64,000 nt of DNA, from the NCBI RefSeq assembly GCF_002807685.1, contig NZ_PEAX01000005.1, positions 336,868-400,867 of the forward strand, written 5' to 3'. Below, piece after piece: positions 17,706 to 25,955 of the stretch; position 1 is the first letter of the stretch, and each line of letters opens with the position of its first letter. This DNA comes from Neoalteromonas flava. Its GTDB lineage: Bacteria > Pseudomonadota > Gammaproteobacteria > Enterobacterales > Alteromonadaceae. A program made the position numbers and the translations under genes. The notes under the pieces are model-generated. The model was given only the letters and a program-made list of their open reading frames with translations. It was not told the DNA's origin and ran no database searches.

Positions 17706-18748
17706 AAGCTGAGTTCCTGAACAATGTGTGAAGATGGAGGATTGATCAAATGATCACTTGAATAAATTTTTTGCGTTGTATTTGCACTGACATTCCCACC
17801 CGACAAAACTACGACAATGCGTTTAGCACTGGTTTGTTCGGCTAGCCACTCTGCAACCGCTTGCATCGTCATGCAGCATGTCGGTTCAATATGTAACTTC
17901 AATAGATGTTGTAGCCATTGGGTCCAGTAACTGATAGCTCGCTCGTTTACTTCGTAAAAGCCATCTAACTGTTGTAAAAAAGGAAAGGTAAGGGCACCTA
18001 CACTTGGTGTTGCTGCACCGTCTGCCAAGGTTTTAGCTGGCCCATCAAGACTCTTAATTTCTCCTGCCCGGAGTGATTCAGCAGCATCATTGGCAGCTAG
18101 AGGTTCAACACCAAAAACTTTAGCTGTAGGGTTTAAGTGTCGCGTCGCGATAAGGCTGCCTGCGGTAAGCCCTCCGCCCCCGCATGGCGTGAATACAGCA
18201 TCTACAGCTTCAACTCTTTGCAGGGTTTCGGCTACCGCCGTTCCCTGACCTGCGATGATATCAGTATGATTAAACGGAGGGATCCAGATACAGCCCGATT
18301 GTCGACTGGCGTCAGCTACTGCCTGGTCGGCTTCGATGCGGGTTGGATAGACTCTTAACTGGGCACCGTAATCTCGTGTTGCTGCCGCTTTAACTGCTGA
18401 GATGTTGTTGGCAGCATAGATCGTGGCGGATATTCCAAATTGACTGGCTGCAAACGCGACCGCTTGCGCATGATTGCCTGAACTATTCGCCACAATGGAA
18501 TCAGGCAACTGCTTGTTCTCTGCAAGCTTGGCGATAAAGTTAGTCGCACCACGGAGCTTAAATGCGCCCGTTCTTTGCAAACATTCGGCTTTAAACAAGA
18601 TTGTATGGGTTTGACCTGAAGGCAAGTTTTCCCGGCTTAGCCAGCGGTTCAAGCGACTCGAAGAGACTATCGGTGTATCGACCACCGTTGCTTCAATTCG
18701 AGATTGTGCGGCGAGAATGTGTTGGTAATTAATCGTGTCGGCTGGCAA
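17702..18748 (-). CDS. PLP-dependent threonine/serine dehydratase-like enzyme
   Basis: A 348-residue fold-type II PLP enzyme. The Schiff-base Lys lies in RTGAFKLRGA (about residue 65), SSGNHAQAVAF is the asparagine/phosphate-side loop, and CGGGGLTAG is the glycine-rich phosphate-binding loop. There is no C-terminal ACT domain, so it is not the regulated biosynthetic IlvA; catabolic threonine/serine dehydratase, serine racemase or hydroxyaspartate dehydratase are all possible. The start is a TTG at 18748 with a weak AGAG upstream; there is no later Met before the conserved core. It is the first gene of a two-gene overlapping operon with the amidohydrolase. Confidence 0.85.
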   Translation of the reverse strand: MPADTINYQHILAAQSRIEATVVDTPIVSSSRLNRWLSRENLPSGQTHTILFKAECLQRTGAFKLRGATNFIAKLAENKQLPDSIVANSSGNHAQAVAFAASQFGISATIYAANNISAVKAAATRDYGAQLRVYPTRIEADQAVADASRQSGCIWIPPFNHTDIIAGQGTAVAETLQRVEAVDAVFTPCGGGGLTAGSLIATRHLNPTAKVFGVEPLAANDAAESLRAGEIKSLDGPAKTLADGAATPSVGALTFPFLQQLDGFYEVNERAISYWTQWLQHLLKLHIEPTCCMTMQAVAEWLAEQTSAKRIVVVLSGGNVSANTTQKIYSSDHLINPPSSHIVQELSL

Positions 18749-19019
18749 AACTAACTCTATAAAAAATTGAATAATTAGCCATTAGCCTAACGATAAAACG
18801 AAAAGAATGCACAGTATTATTCACTCCGTTGTGAGGGCGGCTGTTACACGCTTATGTTCGTTGAAATAAACTCGGGTGTTACTGATAAACATCATGTTTC
18901 AGGCCCAAATACGTAGTGTTACCGAATTGGCGAACATTGATGTTTAGGTTTAGGATAGGGCACTGATTAAAACTTAAAACGCAGATAAATAATTCATCAA
19001 ACAATGTTAAGGAACAATT

Positions 19020-19394
19020 ATGGGATTACTAGATAAGTTATTGGGGAATGCCTCAGAAATCGATGCTGGAGAAATTCAAGAAGAGCTAGCCCCGGTATTG
19101 GCGGATTCTGAACAGGTTACACAAGCTTATAAGCTGATCAGGGATTTATTTGTATTGACCACGAGTCGGGTGATCTTCATTGATAAACAAGGCATGACGG
19201 GTAAAAAGGTTGATTATTACAGCATTCCATATCGTGCGATCACCCAGTTTAAAGTCGAAACAGCGGGCCACTTTGATATGGATGCTGAATTGAAGATCTG
19301 GATTTCAGGTCAAGCTGAGCCATTACATACCGAGCTTAGCAAGGATACCGCACAAAGCTTGCAAAAGGCTTTAGCAACCGCGATGTTCGGCTAA
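19020..19394 (+). CDS. Bacterial PH-domain protein
   Basis: A 124-residue protein of the bacterial Pleckstrin-homology type (bPH_1, formerly DUF1696). MGLLDKLLGNASEID is followed by alternating beta-strands, including DLFVLTTSRVIFIDKQGMTGKKVDYYSIPYRAITQFKVET and a C-terminal helix (SLQKALATAMFG). No signal peptide or membrane helix is present. The family occurs as cytosolic oligomeric rings of unknown role. It has a good AAGGAA site 6 bp before the ATG and is monocistronic, with a strong stem-loop after the stop. Confidence 0.85.
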   Translation: MGLLDKLLGNASEIDAGEIQEELAPVLADSEQVTQAYKLIRDLFVLTTSRVIFIDKQGMTGKKVDYYSIPYRAITQFKVETAGHFDMDAELKIWISGQAEPLHTELSKDTAQSLQKALATAMFG

Positions 19395-19402
19395 CATGTG
19401 AG

Positions 19403-19430
19403 CGCCGGCAAACGCTCGCGAGTGCCGGCG
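19403..19430. terminator. Strong stem-loop between convergent genes
   Basis: CGCCGGCA (19403-19410) and TGCCGGCG (19423-19430) form a perfect, very GC-rich stem around a 12-nt loop that itself contains CTCGCGAG. It lies between the PH-domain gene and the convergent peptidase gene. No T-run follows, so it probably acts as a shared 3' boundary. Confidence 0.5.
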
Positions 19431-19443
19431 AAATGTCTTGGTT

Positions 19444-21669
19444 TTAGGGTTGAGTCGGAGGCATTAGATTACGCTCGAAAAACTGCGTAATCGTTTTGTA
19501 CATATGGATGCGCGTATTTTTACCGCGAATACTGTGCTTCTTACCGGGGTAATCCATTGCCTCAAAAGATATCGCACGATCTTGTAGATGCTTATAAAGC
19601 ATTGTGGCGTGGGTAAACAATACATTGTCATCCGCCATTCCGTGATAAATCAAAAGAGGCCCCTTTAGGTTTTCTGCATAGGGAAATACAGACGCGGCAG
19701 TGTAGGCAGCATCCACTTCATTAGGATTGCCCATGTAACGTTCAGTGTAATGCGTATCATATAAGCGCCAATCGGTTACCGGTGCTCCTGCCACCCCTGC
19801 GCTGAAATAGTCGCCAGCTTTAAACATGCTCATTATGGTCATGTAGCCACCGTAACTATGGCCGTGAATACCAATTCTTTCAGGATCAACAAATGGCAAT
19901 GTACGTAGATACTTAACCCCGACAATTTGGTCTTGTACCTCGGTTTCACCCATTTTCAAATAAAGCGGATCTTCAAACGCCTTGCCACGATAATTTGAAC
20001 CGCGGTTATCGATGGAGAACACTACGTAGCCCTGGTTAACCCAATACTGCATCATTAATCCACGCGGACCAAACCACCTATTTCTGACAACTTGTACCCC
20101 AGGACCACCGTATACATAGACGATGACCGGATGTTTACCCTGCAGTTTTTGTGGGGTAAATAACTGATAATGCAATGTTACGTTGTCTTCAGTTTGTAAC
20201 GTGCCAAAGGTTGGTTTTACCCATTGCGACTGATACGCCTGTAATGGGTGATCTTTGCCAATGCTATTTTCCTGCAGCCACGTTAATTGTGCGCCGGAGG
20301 CACGATGCACACTGACCTGAGGAGGCGTGTTTACAGTGGAAAAGCTATCCACATAAATTTGTGCATTATGGCTAAAAGTGACTTCGTGAAATCCGTTTCG
20401 CTGCGTTATACGCGTAATATCACCGCCGGCTAAAGAGACACTATATAAGTGGTTCTCTAACGGCGTGTCCTTTCGACCACTGAAAAAGATGGTTTGGCTT
20501 TGCTCATTTACAGCATCTAATGAGGTAACGACCCAACTGCCTTTGGTCAGTTGCCGCACTAATCCAGATGACAGGTGGTACAAGTATAAATGATGGAAAC
20601 CGTCGCGTTCAGATGCCCAGATGAAATGCTGCTGGTCATCTAAAAACGTTAAGTCATCATGCAAATTCACCCAAGTATTAGCTTGCTCTTTTAGCAGCAC
20701 TTTTGACGTTTTCTGCGTCGTATCGTAGGCGAATAAGGTTAGTTGCTTTTGGTCTCTGGATTGCAATTGATAGGTAAAATGTCGATTGTCCTTGGCCCAT
20801 TGACCACGAGCGAAATAGATGTCTTGCTCAGAGCCCAAATCGACCCATTCTCGCTGCCCTGATAGAACGGATTGGATCGCCAAAGTAACCGTTGCGTTTG
20901 GAGTTCCTGCACGCGGGTATTTTTGCTCGATCATCGTGATGGAGTCCGCGTAAATTTCAGAGCGTGTTATTACATCTACAGGCGCCTCATCGACACGCGT
21001 AAAAGCCAGTTGGGACTCATCCGGTGACCACCAATATCCGGTCAAACGCCCCATCTCTTCTTGGGCAACAAATTCAGCCATGCCAAATTTAATATCGCCG
21101 CCTCCCTCTTGAGTGATGGCCAGTTCCTCACCATCATTAATTGATTTAATGTACAGGTTCTGCTCGCGGATAAACGAAATATAATTCCCTTTGGGTGACA
21201 ACTTGATGTCTGTTTCAAATTCAGGCGTATTCAATAATTGTTTCACCGTTGCTGGAGTATCAGCAGTGGCGAGACGGTAGTAGTAGGCGTCACCAGCGAG
21301 AGGAAATAATAGCGCGCTACCATCGGCTGACCAGGTGTAATCGACGATGCCTGTGCCAGATAGGCGCATTCGCTCGCGACGCGCTTTTTCTTCATCTGAA
21401 AGGTTTTCGTCACCTTGATGTAAGTCATCTGAATTAACGAGTAAGCGGGTTTCGCCACTCTCGATGTGATACTCCCATAAGTCGTAGCGCTCATAATCAT
21501 CAACTTTGCCCTGTAAGAAAGTTACCCGCTTACCATCAGGCGAAATTTTAAGTTGCACAGGAGCAGTACCGTCGAGCGACGGTGAAGAAAATATACGTTC
21601 TATGGTTAGTGCCGAGTTGGCAAAACTATTTACACTAAAAAACAGTAAAAGAAACCAGAGTTTTTTCAT
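19444..21669 (-). CDS. Dipeptidyl peptidase IV family serine peptidase (S9B)
   Basis: A 741-residue secreted or periplasmic peptidase that removes Xaa-Pro dipeptides. A signal peptide (...FFSVNSFANS) precedes an eight-bladed beta-propeller (about 40-480), then an alpha/beta-hydrolase domain with GHSYGGYM (nucleophile Ser605), the acid in GMADDNVLF and the His in GKKHSI. The EE pair in FVAQEEMGRLTGYWWSPD is the dipeptidyl-peptidase signature that anchors the substrate N-terminus. It is monocistronic and divergent from the NAD(P)-binding protein gene. Together with the M17 peptidase it points to a protein-degrading lifestyle. Confidence 0.93.
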   Translation of the reverse strand: MKKLWFLLLFFSVNSFANSALTIERIFSSPSLDGTAPVQLKISPDGKRVTFLQGKVDDYERYDLWEYHIESGETRLLVNSDDLHQGDENLSDEEKARRERMRLSGTGIVDYTWSADGSALLFPLAGDAYYYRLATADTPATVKQLLNTPEFETDIKLSPKGNYISFIREQNLYIKSINDGEELAITQEGGGDIKFGMAEFVAQEEMGRLTGYWWSPDESQLAFTRVDEAPVDVITRSEIYADSITMIEQKYPRAGTPNATVTLAIQSVLSGQREWVDLGSEQDIYFARGQWAKDNRHFTYQLQSRDQKQLTLFAYDTTQKTSKVLLKEQANTWVNLHDDLTFLDDQQHFIWASERDGFHHLYLYHLSSGLVRQLTKGSWVVTSLDAVNEQSQTIFFSGRKDTPLENHLYSVSLAGGDITRITQRNGFHEVTFSHNAQIYVDSFSTVNTPPQVSVHRASGAQLTWLQENSIGKDHPLQAYQSQWVKPTFGTLQTEDNVTLHYQLFTPQKLQGKHPVIVYVYGGPGVQVVRNRWFGPRGLMMQYWVNQGYVVFSIDNRGSNYRGKAFEDPLYLKMGETEVQDQIVGVKYLRTLPFVDPERIGIHGHSYGGYMTIMSMFKAGDYFSAGVAGAPVTDWRLYDTHYTERYMGNPNEVDAAYTAASVFPYAENLKGPLLIYHGMADDNVLFTHATMLYKHLQDRAISFEAMDYPGKKHSIRGKNTRIHMYKTITQFFERNLMPPTQP

Positions 21670-21731
21670 TATTATTACGTCTTTGTTTTACACTGAGGTG
21701 CTAGTGTAGAGCATCGCAACGAGGAACCAAA

Positions 21732-22361
21732 GTGACTAGCGATAAAACAGCGATTGTGCTCGGTGCAACGGGCTTGGTTGGCCGCGTGTTGACTCAACAA
21801 TTGTTGGCTGATCCGCGTTATGCCAATGTTACTGTATTAGTGCGTAAGCCTCTGAGCCGCGCCCAATTCGTTGATCCTGCCAACAAACTTCAGCCCGTGG
21901 TTATTGATTTTGAGCAGCTACAAGACTATCAGGGTTACTTTACGGTTGACCATGTATATTGTTGTTTAGGAACAACACTCAAGCAAGCAGGATCTAAAGC
22001 GGGCTTTCGACGGGTGGACTTTGAATATGTGCACGTGGCCGCACAATTGGCACGTGCGCAGCGGGCAAAGGGGTTCGTTTGGATTTCTTCAGTTGGTGCT
22101 GATGCAAAGAGCAGTAATTTTTACCTGCGTGTCAAAGGTGAGCTGGAAAACGCCATTATGAGTATGCCACAGTTGTCTCATGCCGCGGCTGTGAGGCCTT
22201 CTTTACTACTTGGTGAACGCAACGACACCCGTTATGCAGAGGCTCTGGGGATTTGGGCTGGCAAATTGTTCGGCCCACTAATGCTTGGCCCTTTGGAGAA
22301 GTACCGCCCAGTTGAAGCGGCCGATGTTGCGCGGCAAATGGTGGAGTTGCAACATTTTTAA
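21732..22361 (+). CDS. NAD(P)H-binding Rossmann protein (HTATIP2/TIP30-like)
   Basis: A 209-residue atypical short-chain dehydrogenase-like protein. Its nucleotide-binding motif is VLGATGLVGRVL near the N-terminus, with CCLGTTLKQAGSKAGFRRVDFEY and FVWISSVGADAKSSNFYLRVKGELE in the middle, the latter carrying the YxxxK catalytic pair. It resembles YraR-type proteins that look like the eukaryotic TIP30 family. Substrate unknown. It begins with GTG after a GAGGAACC stretch. The trmN6 frame opens within its 3' end, so the two are probably co-transcribed. Confidence 0.85.
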   Translation: MTSDKTAIVLGATGLVGRVLTQQLLADPRYANVTVLVRKPLSRAQFVDPANKLQPVVIDFEQLQDYQGYFTVDHVYCCLGTTLKQAGSKAGFRRVDFEYVHVAAQLARAQRAKGFVWISSVGADAKSSNFYLRVKGELENAIMSMPQLSHAAAVRPSLLLGERNDTRYAEALGIWAGKLFGPLMLGPLEKYRPVEAADVARQMVELQHF

Positions 22362-23100
22362 GTTTAAACAATTTACCATTGAAGACAGTAACTGTGCCAT
22401 GAAAGTGGGTACTGATAGTATTGTCTTGGGCAGTTTCGCCATTCATCGATTAGGCCATCTAGTGGAACCAGCGGTCAACAAAACAGCGTTAGATATTGGC
22501 TGTGGTAGTGGACTGCTCGCGTTGATGCTCGCGCAGTGGTCACAAGGGCAATTGAAGATTACAGCGCTCGATATTGATAGCGCGGCTTGTCATCAGGCGA
22601 GGCACAATGTCGCGAGCAGTCCTTGGCCTGATAGTGTTAGTGTCGTTCATCAAGATGCAAAACAATGGCTAGCTGAGGCACCGATGAAGTTTGACATCAT
22701 GATCAGCAACCCGCCCTATTTTGACGTGGTTCAATCTCCTAGTCGGGGCTTTAATAATTACTCCGCAGCGCGCCAATACGCGCGTTCGCAGGTTGGTTTG
22801 AGCCTACCTGAATTAGCTACAGGTTTGCAGCTAGGGTTGGCATCAACAGGTAAAGCGTTCGTGATTTTACCCGCAGATTCACATGATGATTGGGTCAATC
22901 ATCTGCAACACTGCGGCCTTTATGTGGCTCATCGACTCGACATTGCCAGTGTGGCTAATCAGTCAGTTAACCGCTGCGTCTATGAAGTTAGTAAAAAGAA
23001 GCAAATGACTTTGCAGCAACGCCTAAATGTTTATACCGCTGATCGTGTCTATACTGAAGAGTACCGTCAACTTTGTCAGGCGTTTTATCTGAACTTTTAG
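22324..23100 (+). CDS. trmN6: tRNA1(Val) A37 N6-methyltransferase TrmN6
   Basis: A SAM-dependent methyltransferase of about 258 residues that makes m6A at position 37 of tRNA-Val. SAM-binding motif I is ALDIGCGSGLLALMLAQ, and the catalytic NPPY motif (IMISNPPYF) is typical of N6-adenine enzymes. The N-terminal FKFKQFTIEDSNCAMKVGTDSIVLG matches E. coli YfiC. The start is uncertain: the ATG at 22324 overlaps the previous gene by 38 bp, while an ATT at 22357 sits behind GGTGGAG; longer starts exist further upstream. It is followed at 10 bp by a small hypothetical gene. Confidence 0.9.
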   Translation: MLRGKWWSCNIFKFKQFTIEDSNCAMKVGTDSIVLGSFAIHRLGHLVEPAVNKTALDIGCGSGLLALMLAQWSQGQLKITALDIDSAACHQARHNVASSPWPDSVSVVHQDAKQWLAEAPMKFDIMISNPPYFDVVQSPSRGFNNYSAARQYARSQVGLSLPELATGLQLGLASTGKAFVILPADSHDDWVNHLQHCGLYVAHRLDIASVANQSVNRCVYEVSKKKQMTLQQRLNVYTADRVYTEEYRQLCQAFYLNF

Positions 23101-23110
23101 AGAGGTTTGA

Positions 23111-23482
23111 ATGCCAGTTAACGAAATCCTCGCAGACACGGTTTCACATATAGCGGTGCTTGATTATGTTTGGATGGGCGTTCCCTTTAGAGTGCCTTGC
23201 TTCGAAGTCTACGCACAGATCCCGGACCCAATCCCAGATAAATACTGCAAAATTAGCCAGCAAATGCTACCTATTTTGACCATAGATCAGTATGATGTGC
23301 CGCTTTTTGACCCGTTGGGACTCGGTGTTGAAGAGATGCCTGCTTATGCGATTGTTTTGGCAGACTTTTGCGAGACACATTATCGCATGGTCGCGCGGCC
23401 TGCTGATCACATTGTTGGAACTGCAACTATTTCAACGTCTCAGCTCCCTATTCAATCGGTGTTTGGTCCCAATATTATTTAA
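23111..23482 (+). CDS. Hypothetical protein, possibly CheW-like
   Basis: A 123-residue cytosolic protein that I do not recognise as a named family. The pattern of strands, with MLPILTIDQYDVPLFDPLGLG followed by AYAIVLADFCETHYRMVARPADHIVGTATI, resembles the second half of CheW domains (inspection/linker-type folds), where a VPLxD segment precedes a hydrophobic strand and a later VDxV. This is a weak visual likeness and no chemotaxis genes are nearby. It has GAGAGG upstream of its ATG and lies between trmN6 and a YgjV gene in one direction, so it is probably part of that transcript. Confidence 0.6.
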   Translation: MPVNEILADTVSHIAVLDYVWMGVPFRVPCFEVYAQIPDPIPDKYCKISQQMLPILTIDQYDVPLFDPLGLGVEEMPAYAIVLADFCETHYRMVARPADHIVGTATISTSQLPIQSVFGPNII

Positions 23483-23496
23483 TTAGAGGTTATACG

Positions 23497-24003
23497 TTGT
23501 ATTTAGCTGAAGCATTTGGTGCAGTCGCCGTGATCCTGAATTTCATCGGCTACCGGCAGAATGAAATTAATCATTATCGTTTTATTTCTGCACTGGCACT
23601 AGCCAGTGTCAGTACGCATTTCTTTTTATTGGGTGCAATGGCGGCCGGCATCGGCTGTATGCTGGCGAGTATTCGTAACATTGTTGCCATGCGTTATCGT
23701 CACAACGGTATTTTGTATCTATTCATCGCTTTAAACATTGGCTTCCTCTGCTATGAACTGTTCGTGCTAAAACATGGATTAATGATACTTGTTGCTTATG
23801 CCAGTTCACTTATTTTCACCGTCGGCTCGATTGTCCTGCAGAACGCTACTCAGGTTCGCCGTTGGTTTGTGCTCGCTGAAGTTCTCGGTCTAATCTACGC
23901 GCTTTCGGTGGGGAGTATCTTTGGTAGTGTTTTCAATATTAGTAACTTATTCAGCATCGGCTTGAAGCTTTGGCAAGAGCGGCACGTGAGTTACAAAGAA
24001 TAA
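23497..24003 (+). CDS. YgjV family inner-membrane protein
   Basis: A 168-residue membrane protein with about 5-6 hydrophobic helices. Features shared with the YgjV (Imp-YgjV) family are the early GYRQNEINHYRFISALALAS loop and CMLASIRNIVAMRYRH. Function unknown. The start is a TTG at 23497, six bases behind AGAGGT, and no better start exists in frame. It lies 14 bp after the CheW-like gene and ends at a strong bidirectional terminator. Confidence 0.8.
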   Translation: MYLAEAFGAVAVILNFIGYRQNEINHYRFISALALASVSTHFFLLGAMAAGIGCMLASIRNIVAMRYRHNGILYLFIALNIGFLCYELFVLKHGLMILVAYASSLIFTVGSIVLQNATQVRRWFVLAEVLGLIYALSVGSIFGSVFNISNLFSIGLKLWQERHVSYKE

Positions 24004-24010
24004 TGGACAT

Positions 24011-24040
24011 AAAAAAACCGAGCCATAGAGGCTCGGTTTT
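24011..24040. terminator. Bidirectional terminator between ygjV-like gene and exbD
   Basis: ACCGAGCC (24017-24024) pairs with GGCTCGGT (24030-24037) around the loop ATAGA. A7 precedes the stem and TTTT follows it, so it can end both the plus-strand ygjV transcript and the minus-strand exbD transcript. Confidence 0.88.
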
Positions 24041-24057
24041 AGCAAACACTTAGAACC

Positions 24058-24456
24058 TTATTTAACCAGAACAGATACTTTCTCTATACCCGCTTCTTTA
24101 GCTTGGTTCATTACTTCAACTACAATTCCATGCTCTGTATCTTCATGAGCTTGAATGGCGGCTGAGTCAGTATTATTTTCAGCTAAGTAAGTTTGGATGT
24201 TAGCGATAACACGACGAATATCAACATCTCGACCATTCATACGGATCTTGCCATATTCATCAATCTGAATAGACAAAGCTTTACTTGGTTGTGTTGGTGA
24301 GTTGTTGTCCTTCGGACGGTTAACTTCAAGACCTTTCTCTTTTACAAACGACGTGGTCACAATGAAGAAAATCAACATAATGAATACGATGTCTAGCATC
24401 GGGGTCATATCGATCTGTGCTTCGTCGTCAGCCGAGGTATGCTTTTTTCTTTTCAT
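24058..24456 (-). CDS. exbD: ExbD/TolR family biopolymer transport protein
   Basis: A 132-residue proton-channel subunit that, with ExbB, energises TonB. There is a short cytoplasmic N-terminus, one membrane helix (about 20-39) with the essential Asp (D22 in MTPMLDIVFIMLIFF), and a periplasmic domain (about 60-132) ending VSVLVK. No exbB or tonB gene is adjacent: upstream on this strand is an HExxH-protein operon separated by 110 bp, so it is a lone exbD. In Alteromonadales a second exbD is often next to exbB and tonB elsewhere in the genome. It ends at a bidirectional terminator. Confidence 0.9.
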   Translation of the reverse strand: MKRKKHTSADDEAQIDMTPMLDIVFIMLIFFIVTTSFVKEKGLEVNRPKDNNSPTQPSKALSIQIDEYGKIRMNGRDVDIRRVIANIQTYLAENNTDSAAIQAHEDTEHGIVVEVMNQAKEAGIEKVSVLVK

Positions 24457-24567
24457 CTCTTTAGCAATCTTTTAACGTCAATCAGACCTGTTAGTATACT
24501 TGCTCAAATAAAAATGAATAGCCCCTGAAGTGATCTTTCTATTAAAAGATCGCGCAGATCCGACGAG

Positions 24568-25389
24568 TTACCGCACTTTGCGCTGTTCTTGTTGATATCG
24601 AATGGCCGCGCCAAGTTGGCTAAAGTATCGGTATAGCAGCGGTCTTAACTCCTGTCGTTCGGCGAGCGTGGGGTATGCACCAAGCTGTGCTTCAGTCGAT
24701 TGCTTGGTGCCAGCCACTAAAAAATGATTTTTTATCGGGTTGTCTTGAAGAACTGACTCAAACGCGCGTGCTGTAATTTCTTGCGGACGAGAATAGTAAA
24801 ACGTATTAAGTTGTCGATCGATGGCGACGCTGCGCTTGAGGTAAGCACTAGAATTTAATGCTTCATTGTCAATGGCGTTCGGTTGGAAAAAGACCATTTG
24901 AAACCACTCGTTGAGTAAATTGTTCAATGGATGTGGATGTGTGGTTTTGCCTTGAAGCCATAACTCGCTGGCAAAATCTAAGGTACCAGCATCGACAAAC
25001 GCTCTTTTCGCAATGTAGTGGTCAAACGCGTGGAACCACTCATGTGCCAGCGCTCCACCACCTGCGTTTTTGGCTAGTGCTAAGGTTGCGTTGGAAGAAT
25101 CATAGTGAGCACTTACTGACTTCCTGCCTCCAGTTCCAAAAGCTAATGATAAAGTACCATTAAGTGATATCACTGGCGTTGGAACGGCCAGCAGATCGGA
25201 TAAATCACATAACGCGTCAAAAAATAAGTTGGCGGCGATTTGTTGTTCTGAGCGGTTAACCCAGCGGCCAATGGTGATACTGCGAAAACCAAATACTCGC
25301 TTGATATCGGAAAACGTGACATCTGCCCCCGCGCGATGGTTTTCACCATTGCGATAAAAAGGCTTCTGCAAGCGGCCTGGTTGGGACAT
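24568..25389 (-). CDS. HExxH protein of the CLCA_X / LPD1-like type
   Basis: A 273-residue protein with ALAHEWFHAFDHYI near residue 117, an HExxH zinc-peptidase signature. The surrounding AGGGALAHEWFHAFD and YYSRPQEITARAFESVL resemble the LPD1-type domain found in large polyvalent phage proteins and in NCBI's CLCA_X family. No signal peptide is present, so it is likely cytosolic. Substrate unknown. It is the last gene of an operon with fldB (11 bp) and a PhoD-like phosphatase gene. The family name is from memory and moderately sure; the HExxH motif is directly visible. Confidence 0.72.
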   Translation of the reverse strand: MSQPGRLQKPFYRNGENHRAGADVTFSDIKRVFGFRSITIGRWVNRSEQQIAANLFFDALCDLSDLLAVPTPVISLNGTLSLAFGTGGRKSVSAHYDSSNATLALAKNAGGGALAHEWFHAFDHYIAKRAFVDAGTLDFASELWLQGKTTHPHPLNNLLNEWFQMVFFQPNAIDNEALNSSAYLKRSVAIDRQLNTFYYSRPQEITARAFESVLQDNPIKNHFLVAGTKQSTEAQLGAYPTLAERQELRPLLYRYFSQLGAAIRYQQEQRKVR

Positions 25390-25400
25390 GCTAGTTTTGC

Positions 25401-25937
25401 CTAACTGAGCTCACTGAGTAATTGTTCACACCAACGCGCAATACGTGCATCGGTCTTGTCATACTGATTTTCATCATCTAGTGATAAACCAACAAAATAG
25501 CGCTGATCCTCAGTTAAAGCTTTTGAGGCGGTGAATTCGTAATCCTCGTTCGGCCAGTACCCAATCACAGTGGCCTGGCGCGCAATAACTTCATCGTGCA
25601 GCATTCCAAGTGCATCTTGGAACCAGTCTGCATATCCTATCTGGTCACCTAGACCAAACAGTGCAACTACCTTTCCAGCAAGATCGAGTGTACGAATATC
25701 ATCCCATTGCGACTCCCAGTCTTCCTGTATTTCGCCGAAATCCCAGGTTGATATCCCCAAAATTAAAATATCGAATTGGGCGACTTTGCTGAGTGCCGTG
25801 TCTTGTAGATTAAATAAATGCACACACTCGAATCCCAGTAATTGATTAAGGTGTTGTTGTATTTTTTCCGCTGCCATTTCGGTGTAGCAGGTGGTAGAAC
25901 CGTAAAACAGGCCAATGCTGAATGTTTCTTCGCTCAT
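25401..25937 (-). CDS. fldB: Flavodoxin FldB
   Basis: A 178-residue long-chain flavodoxin that carries electrons via FMN. The phosphate-binding loop is GLFYGSTTCYTEMAAEKI near the N-terminus. The 50s region has the isoalloxazine-contacting W in LGISTWDFGEIQEDW, and ALFGLGDQIGYADWFQDALG follows. The YGSTTCYTE loop is typical of FldB rather than FldA (usually GSDTG). It is the middle gene of a three-gene minus-strand operon. Redox partners cannot be inferred from the neighbours. Confidence 0.9.
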   Translation of the reverse strand: MSEETFSIGLFYGSTTCYTEMAAEKIQQHLNQLLGFECVHLFNLQDTALSKVAQFDILILGISTWDFGEIQEDWESQWDDIRTLDLAGKVVALFGLGDQIGYADWFQDALGMLHDEVIARQATVIGYWPNEDYEFTASKALTEDQRYFVGLSLDDENQYDKTDARIARWCEQLLSELS

Positions 25938-25955
25938 GTTTATCGCGCGTACTCG

